19,530 nt of DNA. Source: JACROF01 sp964598995 (lineage in GTDB: Bacteria; Patescibacteriota; Microgenomatia; Levybacterales; UBA12049). Shown piece by piece: positions 7,734 through 13,827 of this stretch (its first letter is position 1; each line of letters starts with the position of its first letter). The stretch lies in NCBI GenBank assembly GCA_964598995.1, contig CAZRDR010000079.1, forward strand, positions 1-19,530, given 5' to 3'. The notes under the pieces are model-generated. The model worked only from the letters and a program-made list of their open reading frames with translations, did not search any database and was not told the origin of the DNA. The position numbers and the translations under genes were made by a program.

Positions 7734-8103
7734 GCAGCCATTGTAGCATATGAAACTCTCTGACAAAGTCAGACTGATTTTTTCTCCTAGCAAACCCAAC
7801 AAGTATCACACGAACAAAGATAGCCTGAAATAGCCCATAAATGAAAAAAATAAAAATATTATAAAAGACTTCTTTCTGTAAGTTTAATGAAATTAAATTT
7901 TTAAGAAGTGGGAAGAAGGTAGCAAATTCACTAATTAAGATTGAGCTTATGATAGTCATAGTTGCAGACATTCGATACTTAGGCAAAATTATTTTAACTG
8001 TAAAAGCAGTTAACGCAGCAATTACTAATGACAATACCAACGATTCAAATACTAATTGAACAATAGCCCCGAAAATTAGTAGATAAATAAAAGAATCTGA
8101 CAT
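7723..8103 (-). CDS. Small integral membrane protein, unknown function (paralogue of neighbour)
   Basis: A 126-residue hydrophobic protein with about three to four membrane segments (roughly 5-33, 46-66 and 81-104) and a basic/polar C-terminal tail (ARRKNQSDFVREF). I do not recognise a family. It resembles the next gene upstream: IFG near the N-terminus, then K-I-x-L-x-K-Y at 37-43 followed by an Ile/Ser-rich helix. Its reading frame overlaps the uvrB start by 11 bases, and its 3' end carries the uvrB promoter. The DNA is AT-rich (31 G/C in the 120 bases 7801-7920, about 26%), partly because hydrophobic codons are AT-rich. No Shine-Dalgarno is seen. A possible TTGTAG...TAAATG promoter lies in the 61-base gap upstream. 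Confidence 0.65.
   Translation of the reverse strand: MSDSFIYLLIFGAIVQLVFESLVLSLVIAALTAFTVKIILPKYRMSATMTIISSILISEFATFFPLLKNLISLNLQKEVFYNIFIFFIYGLFQAIFVRVILVGFARRKNQSDFVREFHMLQWLHGF
7740..7773 (-). promoter_or_regulatory. uvrB promoter with palindrome over the -35
   Basis: On the minus strand the extended -10 TGC-TACAAT (7748 to 7740) lies exactly six bases before the ATG, predicting a leaderless mRNA. A TTGTCA -35-like box (7766 to 7761) is only 15 bases away, so the extended -10 probably carries the promoter. A perfect inverted repeat TCTGAC-AAA-GTCAGA (7759-7773) overlaps the -35 and could be an operator. The whole promoter is inside the 3' end of the upstream membrane-protein gene. Confidence 0.65.
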
Positions 8104-8154
8104 ACACGTGTAGACTATCTCAGAGACATTTAAACTTTCTATTTGATGTCTACA
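8103..8154. repeat. Palindrome and competing inverted repeats between the two membrane-protein genes
   Basis: TACACGTGTA (8103-8112) is a perfect 10-bp palindrome touching the start codon of the downstream gene. TGTAGAC (8109-8115) pairs with GTCTACA (8148-8154). AGACAT (8124-8129) pairs with ATGTCT (8146-8151). The last two pairings share bases and cannot form together, so the short leader could take alternative folds, or the palindrome could be a protein-binding site. Confidence 0.4.
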
Positions 8155-8164
8155 AAATAACTTC

Positions 8165-8485
8165 TCATCTTTTGACTAATTTTAAAAATAGAGGAATTAT
8201 CGTACCTAGTAATGAAAAAGGGAAGAGAGGAATAAAAATAAAGTTGCCTTGTCCGAAAATTGCGAATGAAGTATGTAACCATGGAAGATTCGGTGCAATA
8301 TAGATGAGTAGTATGGTTGAGAGAATAGCAAGGACGATTGAAGCAATTACTTTATTCTTAAGATATTTTATTAAGAAAATTTTAGCAACTATGGTCATTA
8401 AAAGTGAGGCTATAAATACGAAAAAACCATTATATAGTAAGATGAATCCAAAAATCCAAAGTCCAAATCCAGCTGACGGTTCCAT
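8165..8485 (-). CDS. Small integral membrane protein, unknown function
   Basis: A 106-residue, almost wholly hydrophobic protein with about three membrane segments (roughly 7-36, 44-62 and 72-98) and a short basic tail (KLVKR). It shares IFG (11-13) and K-I-x-L-x-K-Y (35-41) with the downstream neighbour at similar spacing, so the two look like an old tandem duplication. No known family is recognised. It is transcribed divergently from lexA across a 132-base gap, and a -10-like TATACT six bases before its ATG predicts a leaderless transcript. Small hydrophobic proteins divergent from lexA are sometimes SOS cell-division inhibitors (YneA-type) in other bacteria. Nothing in this sequence proves that role here. 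Confidence 0.65.
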   Translation of the reverse strand: MEPSAGFGLWIFGFILLYNGFFVFIASLLMTIVAKIFLIKYLKNKVIASIVLAILSTILLIYIAPNLPWLHTSFAIFGQGNFIFIPLFPFSLLGTIIPLFLKLVKR

Positions 8486-8491
8486 ACTGAT

Positions 8492-8497
8492 AGTATA
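8492..8497 (-). promoter_or_regulatory. -10 element of the 106-residue membrane-protein gene
   Basis: TATACT on the minus strand ends six bases before the ATG at 8485, matching the leaderless geometry seen elsewhere. No convincing -35 is found at 16-18 bases. Confidence 0.5.
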
Positions 8498-8541
8498 CAG
8501 GATTTGTTATGTTTGATATAGAAGGGAAGTAATACGTCTTA

Positions 8542-8571
8542 TTGACAAAAATACACGAAAACTCGTATATT
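8542..8571 (+). promoter_or_regulatory. lexA promoter with palindromic operator (candidate SOS box)
   Basis: A consensus -35 TTGACA (8542-8547) and TATATT (8566-8571) are 18 bases apart. Between and partly over them lies ATACACGA-AAAC-TCGTATAT (8551-8570), an inverted repeat matching at 7 of 8 positions per arm around a 4-base centre. LexA normally represses its own gene from such a position, so this is the best candidate LexA box in the window. The core ACGA-N4-TCGT has the same spacing as the Gram-positive GAAC-N4-GTTC box but a different sequence. Confidence 0.7.
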
Positions 8572-8577
8572 TTATCC

Positions 8578-8617
8578 ATACAGTTTTTCTGCCTAAAAGA
8601 AATAACTGCTCAACTGT
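8578..8617 (+). promoter_or_regulatory. lexA 5' leader with stem-loop
   Basis: The predicted transcript start (about 8578) leaves a leader of about 40 bases. CAGTTTTTCT (8581-8590) pairs with AGAAATAACTG (8598-8608) as a 10-bp stem with one bulged T (8603) and a 7-base loop. A second AACTGT (8612-8617), next to the ATG, could pair instead with ACAGTT (8580-8585). No Shine-Dalgarno is visible, so the structure may govern translation start. Confidence 0.5.
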
Positions 8618-9250
8618 ATGGCTGGTGTACTTTACCGTAAAGAACGCGAATTACTCACATTTTTAGCTCAGTTCCAAAATAAGAATGGCTATTCTCCAAC
8701 GCTCCGCGAGATGGCTGATGCTACAGGTCATCGCAGTGTCTCAACTATTCATGCTATTATCCGTAACTTAGTAGATAAAGGTTATATCCAAAAAGATGAT
8801 GGTAACGCCCGAGTCTTGAAGATTAAAGATGAGAATGCTGTTCCAATTATTGCTAAAGAAATTCAGCCATCTGTCGATCTGCCGCTAATGGGCTTTATCG
8901 CTGCAGGACAGCCATTAGAGCCACATACTGATCCTAATGCGACGTTCCAGGTCTCTGCCTCGATGCTCAGTGGCAAAAATACGTCCTACGTGTTACAGGT
9001 AAAAGGTGAGTCAATGATCGAGGAGGGGATACTCGATGGGGATTTCGTAGTTATCGAGAAAGTGAGTACCGCAACTAACGGTGAGATCGTCGTCGCACTC
9101 GTTGATGATAACCTCGCAACACTTAAGAAGTTTTACAGAGAAGATGGAAAAGTCATCCTTCGTCCGGCAAATTCTCGCATGGAACCAATCTACCCTAATT
9201 CTCTCAAGATCCAAGGTCGCGTGGTAGGTCTCGTGCGTCGGTATCAGTAA
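8618..9250 (+). CDS. lexA: LexA repressor
   Basis: SOS-response transcriptional repressor that self-cleaves when stimulated by RecA filaments. At 210 residues it has normal length. The N-terminal winged helix covers about 5-68, with the recognition region around LREMADATGHRSVSTIHAII (29-48). The autocleavage site is Ala96-Gly97 in FIAAGQP. The serine/lysine dyad is S132 in KGESMIEEG and K170 in ATLKKFY, all intact. The protein is therefore predicted to be a working S24-family repressor. It is transcribed away from the membrane-protein pair and uvrB. The recognition-helix residues differ from those of E. coli and Bacillus LexA, consistent with a different operator sequence. Start at 8618 fits the family N-terminus. 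Confidence 0.96.
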   Translation: MAGVLYRKERELLTFLAQFQNKNGYSPTLREMADATGHRSVSTIHAIIRNLVDKGYIQKDDGNARVLKIKDENAVPIIAKEIQPSVDLPLMGFIAAGQPLEPHTDPNATFQVSASMLSGKNTSYVLQVKGESMIEEGILDGDFVVIEKVSTATNGEIVVALVDDNLATLKKFYREDGKVILRPANSRMEPIYPNSLKIQGRVVGLVRRYQ

Positions 9251-9252
9251 AC

Positions 9253-9261
9253 TGCTATAAT
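9253..9261 (+). promoter_or_regulatory. Extended -10 promoter of the HAD gene, leaderless
   Basis: TGC-TATAAT (9253-9261) is a consensus extended -10. Exactly six bases separate it from the ATG at 9268, so transcription should begin at the start codon. It overlaps no -35 consensus and begins three bases after the lexA stop codon. Confidence 0.75.
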
Positions 9262-9267
9262 CTCCCC

Positions 9268-9873
9268 ATGATCAAAGCTGCTATTTTTGACATCGGTGGT
9301 GTCTTACTTCGCTGGACCAATCTGCCAATGTTTGAGGACATGGACCAAACTCTCCGAATTCCTGAGGAAATTCGCAAAGAAGCCTGGACGAAGTTATCTC
9401 CGCCATTTGAAGTCGGAAAGATAAAAGAACCAGAGTTCTGGCAAGAATTTACCAAGATGACTCAAGCTGAGGGAGAGTTACCTCAAGAGTCACTCATTCA
9501 GAGAGAGTTTAAAAAACGCTTTACTCTCGATACTGATGTAGTTGCGATCGCGCATCGTCTTAAAGAAAACGGTCTAAAACTTGGTATTATTTCAAATACT
9601 ATCGATCCCCATGCTGAGATATTGCGTAATTCGAATCTTTTTGACAGCTTTGACTTCGTGATACTTTCAAATGAGGTAGGACTTCGAAAACCTGATAGTG
9701 AAATCTACGAACTAGCACTTGCGAAATCAGGTGTCAAATCAGATGAGGCATTTTTCGTAGATGATCTTCCAGAAAATATCGAAGGAGCAGAAAAAGTTGG
9801 TATTCATGGTATTCAATTCGTGAATAAAGATCAACTTCTCTCAGGAATTAACAAGTTAGGAGTTGAGATTTGA
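9268..9873 (+). CDS. HAD-superfamily hydrolase (subfamily IA-like)
   Basis: A 201-residue haloacid dehalogenase-like hydrolase with all four motifs: I FDIGGVLL with nucleophile D8, II IISNT (S109), III LRKPDSEIY (K141), and IV FFVDDLPENIEGA (D165, D166). The helical cap between about 15 and 90 fits the C1-cap subfamily. Position D+2 of motif I is Gly10 rather than the Asp that serves as general acid in classical phosphatases. This DxGG variant is common in one branch of the family, some of it of unclear chemistry. The substrate cannot be read from sequence; sugar phosphates or nucleotides are typical. Its stop (TGA 9871-9873) precedes the rsmI ATG by one base, so the two are co-translated. 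Confidence 0.9.
   Translation: MIKAAIFDIGGVLLRWTNLPMFEDMDQTLRIPEEIRKEAWTKLSPPFEVGKIKEPEFWQEFTKMTQAEGELPQESLIQREFKKRFTLDTDVVAIAHRLKENGLKLGIISNTIDPHAEILRNSNLFDSFDFVILSNEVGLRKPDSEIYELALAKSGVKSDEAFFVDDLPENIEGAEKVGIHGIQFVNKDQLLSGINKLGVEI
9858..9862 (+). promoter_or_regulatory. Shine-Dalgarno sequence for rsmI
   Basis: AGGAG lies 12 bases before the ATG at 9875, inside the end of the HAD gene. It is the only clear Shine-Dalgarno in the window and it belongs to an internal operon gene, as expected if first genes use leaderless mRNAs. The spacing is slightly long. It rules against an in-frame TTG at 9863, which directly abuts it. Confidence 0.55.
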
Positions 9874-9874
9874 G

Positions 9875-10603
9875 ATGGGTACATTATTTATCGTTCCAAC
9901 GCCTCTAGGTAACCTCGAAGACATCACTATTCGTGCGATAAAGACGCTCTTTGGTGTCGATGGCATCGCCTGTGAAGATACCCGTAAGACGGGAATGCTT
10001 TTGAAAGAATTAGCTAAACGCTACCCTGAATTCGCCATTACCCAGACAGGTGAACGGTTCCAACGACTGTTATCTCTTTATGAGGAAAACGAGATACGCC
10101 GTATCCCTGAGGTGATCACTGCTTTAAAAAATGATCTTAATATCGCAATTGTCTCAGATGCAGGCACTCCGCTTATCTCAGATCCAGGCTATCGTCTGAT
10201 CAATGAATGCCTTAAAGAGGGGATTAAGATTGAGTCACTTCCTGGACCTTCTTCAGTTACACTCGCGATGACGCTCTCAGGTCTACCTACTGATAAATTT
10301 CTCTTCCTAGGCTATCCACCTCGCAAAGGCGGCAATCGTATGCGCTTTTTCGAAAATGCCAAAGCTGCACAAAGTGATATCGCATCTACGATGGTGATAT
10401 TCGAAGCTCCACACCGTCTGCTGACGACGCTTGAAGAACTGCAGTCTGTATTCGGCGACATTCACATTGTAATTTGTCGCGAGATGACTAAGATGTTTGA
10501 AGAAATTCGTCGTGAGAAACTTTCACAGTCTCTCGAACATTTCAAAAAGACGGCTCCAAAAGGTGAATTTGTCCTCGTCATCAATACCCACCTCAGTGAG
10601 TGA
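9875..10603 (+). CDS. rsmI: 16S rRNA 2'-O-ribose C1402 methyltransferase RsmI
   Basis: Methylates the 2'-hydroxyl of C1402 in the decoding centre of 16S rRNA with S-adenosylmethionine. The tetrapyrrole-methylase fold shows LFIVPTPLGNLEDIT (4-18), CEDTRKTG (33-40), the AdoMet-binding VSDAGTPLISDPG (93-105), LPGPSSVTLA (122-131) and FEAPHRL. Length is 242 residues against 286 in E. coli; the C-terminal extension is absent. ATG at 9875 gives the normal MGTLFIVPTPLGN start. It is coupled to the HAD gene. Its TGA stop (10601-10603) doubles as the TGn of the next gene's extended -10. Confidence 0.95.
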   Translation: MGTLFIVPTPLGNLEDITIRAIKTLFGVDGIACEDTRKTGMLLKELAKRYPEFAITQTGERFQRLLSLYEENEIRRIPEVITALKNDLNIAIVSDAGTPLISDPGYRLINECLKEGIKIESLPGPSSVTLAMTLSGLPTDKFLFLGYPPRKGGNRMRFFENAKAAQSDIASTMVIFEAPHRLLTTLEELQSVFGDIHIVICREMTKMFEEIRREKLSQSLEHFKKTAPKGEFVLVINTHLSE

Positions 10604-10609
10604 TATAAT
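10601..10609 (+). promoter_or_regulatory. Extended -10 promoter built on the rsmI stop codon
   Basis: TGA-TATAAT is a consensus extended -10 in which TGA is the rsmI stop. It ends six bases before the ATG at 10616, predicting a leaderless transcript. There is no clear -35. Confidence 0.7.
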
Positions 10610-10615
10610 GAATTT

Positions 10616-10879
10616 ATGGAAGAGCTACAAGAACTTCGTCAAGATATAGAAAAGATTAAAGAACGTAACCGCAGAGTTGAAAAAGAAAAAGCCTGGGAGA
10701 CGAGTAATGTACGGAGGCTTTCAATTATCGCTTTGACATATTTCGTTATGATTTGTGTCCTCACTGTTATCCATAACGATAATCCTTTTGTGAATGCTAT
10801 CGTTCCAACGACAGGTTACTTCTTATCAACTCTTTCAATCGGAGCCATTAAGCGTTGGTGGGTTAGAACTCGTGTTTAA
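10616..10879 (+). CDS. Small membrane protein with N-terminal coiled coil, unknown function
   Basis: An 87-residue protein. Residues 1-30 are highly charged with heptad-like spacing (LRQDIEKIKERNRRVEKEKAW), suggesting a cytoplasmic coiled coil. Two membrane segments follow (about 35-52 and 58-77), joined by a short loop with HNDNP, and then a basic end (KRWWVRTRV), consistent with both termini inside by the positive-inside rule. I do not recognise a family. It has its own near-consensus promoter, and its stop overlaps the convergent acs stop by three bases sharing TTAA. Confidence 0.7.
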   Translation: MEELQELRQDIEKIKERNRRVEKEKAWETSNVRRLSIIALTYFVMICVLTVIHNDNPFVNAIVPTTGYFLSTLSIGAIKRWWVRTRV

Positions 10880-12516
10880 TATTCTTCCAAAGTTGAGGTG
10901 TCACCGATCGGCTGGCCTAATTCTTTAGCCTTCAGAATTCTTCTCATAATTTTGCCGCTACGAGTCTTAGGTAGTTTGTCGATAAATTCGATTTCACGAG
11001 GGTAAGCATGGCCTGCTAAGTGAGACTTAACATGCTCCTGAAGTTTTGTCTTTAAATCTTCAGTTCCTTCAATGCCTTCTTTTAAGACGACGAAAGCTTT
11101 GATGATTTCACCTCTAACCTCATCTGGTTTACCAATAACTCCTGCTTCGACGACTCCAGGATAGGAAATGAGTGCTGACTCGACTTCGAAAGGTCCGACG
11201 CGTTCGCCTGAGGTCTTGATGACGTCATCTGCACGTCCGATGAACCAATAGTAGCCATCCTTATCGCGCTTAGCATGATCGCCAGAGATATACCAGCCAT
11301 TCATGAAGTACGAATTGTATTTCTCTTGGTTTTGCCAGACAGTACGCATAATCGATGGCCAAGGAGGACGAAGCGCGAGATTACCCTCGGTGTCATCAGG
11401 GACTGGGTTACCATTATCATCGACGATGCCTGCCTCTAACCACGGCAACGGTTTACCCATAGAGCCAGGCTTGAGCTGGAGATCAGGTGTATTGGCGATC
11501 ATGATCGAACCAGTCTCTGTCTGCCACCAGGTGTCATGGAAATACTTACCATTAAATACTTTCTGAGACCAGAGGAGTGGTTCTGGGTTTAATGGCTCAC
11601 CGACAGAAGCAAGATAGCGAAGTGAAGAGAGGTCATATTTTTTCAAAAGGTCGTCACCTTTAGCCATGAGCATGCGGATGGCAGTAGGTGCTGTGTACCA
11701 AACGCTAATTTTATATTTTTGGATGAGTGAGTACCATTTTTCAGGATCGAATCGACCATTATGTACAAATGAGGTGACACCAAGTGAAAATGGCGTGAGG
11801 ATGCCATAGACGATACCTGTTACCCAGCCAGGGTCGGCTGTGCACCAATACATGTCATCTGACTTGAGATCGAGGCATAATTTAGCACTTTCGATTTGCT
11901 GGACGAGAGCATAGTGTGCGTGCATGATGCCTTTAGGGTGACCTGTTGTGCCAGATGTGTAGAGCATGAAGGCATAATCTTCAGGCTTGGTATGGACCAT
12001 AGAGTAGGTATCTGAGCAGCCAGAAAGTTCTTTTTGGTAGGCAGGATCATCAACGATAAAAACATGCTGCAAGTCTGGCAGTTCATCTCTAACTGGTGTA
12101 ATACGTTCAGCTAGTTCACGTGTCGTAAAGACAGCTTTAGCTTTGGAGTTACTCAATCTGTCTTTAAGAGCATCTGAACCAAAGGCAGAAAACATGGTTC
12201 CAGCGATAGCACCTGTCTTTAAGATGCCTAAGAAGTTGATGTAGAGTTCTGGAACTCTTGGGAGAAAGAGAAAGACACGGTCTCCTTTATTAACGACATG
12301 ATCGGAGAGGAAATTCGCTACTTGGTTGGACTGCTTAATAATATCTGCATAGGTAAACTCACTCACCTTACCCTCGTCGTCTTCGATGATAAGCGCTTTT
12401 TTATTAGCTGTCGGTGTGCCAATGTATTTATCAATGGCAGTTAGCGCCATATTTAACGTCGTATCATTAAACCACTCGACGTTACCCGCTTTTTCAGTCC
12501 AATTAAAATTACTCAT
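10876..12516 (-). CDS. acsA: Acetyl-CoA synthetase / acetate-CoA ligase (AMP-forming)
   Basis: Activates acetate with ATP to acetyl-AMP and then acetyl-CoA. It belongs to the ANL adenylate-forming superfamily. Motifs: the P-loop YTSGTTGHPKG (186-196), WWQTET (A5 region), YISGD (A7), GRADDVIKTSGERVGPFEVE (A8 hinge) and the A10 segment LPKTRSGKIMRRIL with catalytic K522, the lysine that is acetylated for control in characterised enzymes. Length 546 is close to Bacillus AcsA (572) and shorter than E. coli Acs (652). It is the last gene of the minus-strand cluster, 19 bases after eno, with its own likely promoter. Propionate or other short acids cannot be excluded as substrates. Confidence 0.9.
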   Translation of the reverse strand: MSNFNWTEKAGNVEWFNDTTLNMALTAIDKYIGTPTANKKALIIEDDEGKVSEFTYADIIKQSNQVANFLSDHVVNKGDRVFLFLPRVPELYINFLGILKTGAIAGTMFSAFGSDALKDRLSNSKAKAVFTTRELAERITPVRDELPDLQHVFIVDDPAYQKELSGCSDTYSMVHTKPEDYAFMLYTSGTTGHPKGIMHAHYALVQQIESAKLCLDLKSDDMYWCTADPGWVTGIVYGILTPFSLGVTSFVHNGRFDPEKWYSLIQKYKISVWYTAPTAIRMLMAKGDDLLKKYDLSSLRYLASVGEPLNPEPLLWSQKVFNGKYFHDTWWQTETGSIMIANTPDLQLKPGSMGKPLPWLEAGIVDDNGNPVPDDTEGNLALRPPWPSIMRTVWQNQEKYNSYFMNGWYISGDHAKRDKDGYYWFIGRADDVIKTSGERVGPFEVESALISYPGVVEAGVIGKPDEVRGEIIKAFVVLKEGIEGTEDLKTKLQEHVKSHLAGHAYPREIEFIDKLPKTRSGKIMRRILKAKELGQPIGDTSTLEEY

Positions 12517-12522
12517 GAATAT

Positions 12523-12531
12523 ACCCTAACA
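12523..12531 (-). promoter_or_regulatory. Extended -10 of acsA, leaderless
   Basis: On the minus strand TGT-TAGGGT lies in the 19-base eno/acsA gap and ends six bases before the ATG at 12516. The hexamer keeps the key T1, A2 and T6 positions. It is weaker than the TATAAT examples. Confidence 0.45.
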
Positions 12532-12535
12532 GATT

Positions 12536-13822
12536 TTATGCTTGTCCACTAGTAGGGTTAGTGGATGCAGCCTGAAGCTGTGATTCGATCTGAAGAAGGC
12601 GATTATATTTCCCAACACGCTCTCCACGAGCAGGACCGCCGAATTTAACGTAATCTGCCGCGACAGCGACTGAGAGGTCAGCGATGAAGTCGTCATTGGT
12701 CTCGCCACTGCGATGACTAACGATAACTTTAAGCCCAGCGTGACGAGCTATCGCAACAACTGCTAATGTCTCCATGACAGTTCCGATCTGATTAGGCTTG
12801 ATTACGACACCATTGATTGCGTTCTTATTGAGTGCCATCTGCAGACGATATGGATTAGTTGCTGTGAGATCATCTCCAACTACTAACGCGCGTTGGCTTA
12901 ATTTTGGTAAGATCATTGACCAGCCTTCCCAGTCATCTTCAGCGAGCGGATCCTCAAGGTAGAGAATGTGGTATTTTTTGATGAGATCCTCGTAAAGTGT
13001 TACCAACTCGTCAGATTTCATAGAGGTTGCTTTATCTTTAATCTTATAAAATTTATCTTTATAAAAATTCTTCGCTGCAGCATCAAGTCCGATAAAGATG
13101 TCATAGCCCAGTCTCCAGCTCGCGCTCGAAACAGCTTGCGAGATAAGATCAAAAACATCTTCATTTTTTTCAAATACTGGAGCAAATCCACCCTCATCTC
13201 CGATCGTGTGAACCATGTGATTTTTCTCAAGCTGTGCTCTGATGTTGTGATACACAGCTACACCCATTTCTAACGCATTTGAGAATGATTGGTAGGTTGC
13301 AGGAATAACTAAGAATTCCTGGAAGTCGACATTATTGCCCGCGTGGGATCCACCATTGATAAGACTCATGGCAGGCGTTGGAATTTTTAGCGGCAGATTT
13401 TCTTTATTAATATAATTTCTCAGATAAAGAAAGAGCGGCTGGTAAAGGCTTTGCGAAGCAGCCCGTGCTACTGCTTTGGAGACACTGTAAATCGTATTTC
13501 CGCCAAGTTTGGACTTGGTATGCGTGCCATCGAGTTCGATTAAGGTACGATCGACGATTCTTTGGTCAGTTGCTTCAAGGCCGATCAGCTTGGGCGCTAT
13601 GACCTGCATAACTGTCTGAACCGCATTACGCACACCCATCCCTTCGTAGCGCGTTGTGTCACCATCGCGCAGCTCGAACGCCTCATAGGAGCTTTTCGAA
13701 GTACCACTGGGACTTGATGCGACGGCAGAATTACCATCGTCTAAGATGACGCGAGTTTCGATAGTTGGTACGCCACGAGAGTCGAGAATCTCACGCGCTA
13801 TGAGTTGTCTAATTTTAGCCAT
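12536..13822 (-). CDS. eno: Enolase
   Basis: Interconverts 2-phosphoglycerate and PEP. The 428-residue length is normal. Catalytic and metal residues are in place: E210 (GDEGGF), D247 (GLDAAA), E290 (LEDP), D317 (GDDLT), K342 (IKPNQIGT), the H370-R-S372 loop and K393. Deviations lie in the mobile loop, where PSGTSKSSYEAFELRDGD replaces the near-universal SGASTG (Ser42, the metal-contact serine, is kept; Thr/Gly become Lys/Ser), and in LGGNTIYSVSKA for LGANAILGVSLA. The start is five bases after the ppsA stop with no good -10, so it is probably translated from the ppsA message. Confidence 0.96.
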   Translation of the reverse strand: MAKIRQLIAREILDSRGVPTIETRVILDDGNSAVASSPSGTSKSSYEAFELRDGDTTRYEGMGVRNAVQTVMQVIAPKLIGLEATDQRIVDRTLIELDGTHTKSKLGGNTIYSVSKAVARAASQSLYQPLFLYLRNYINKENLPLKIPTPAMSLINGGSHAGNNVDFQEFLVIPATYQSFSNALEMGVAVYHNIRAQLEKNHMVHTIGDEGGFAPVFEKNEDVFDLISQAVSSASWRLGYDIFIGLDAAAKNFYKDKFYKIKDKATSMKSDELVTLYEDLIKKYHILYLEDPLAEDDWEGWSMILPKLSQRALVVGDDLTATNPYRLQMALNKNAINGVVIKPNQIGTVMETLAVVAIARHAGLKVIVSHRSGETNDDFIADLSVAVAADYVKFGGPARGERVGKYNRLLQIESQLQAASTNPTSGQA

Positions 13823-13827
13823 AAGAT

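Noticed and set aside
7759..7783. Hairpin followed by six T on the plus strand, resembling an intrinsic terminator
   Set aside because: The stem is only 6 bp, the T run starts four bases after it, and no plus-strand gene lies upstream for 2 kb. An operator over the uvrB -35 is a better reading.
7734..7802. Upstream start for uvrB adding 23 residues
   Set aside because: UvrB proteins normally start at the MDFELVS-like segment, and the extension contains the extended -10.
7803..7819. ACACGAA upstream of uvrB as a second LexA box
   Set aside because: Only one half-site matches the lexA palindrome; the other arm is absent.
11303..11566. Plus-strand open frame opposite acsA
   Set aside because: It is the reverse frame of a strongly conserved enzyme and its translation shows no family features.
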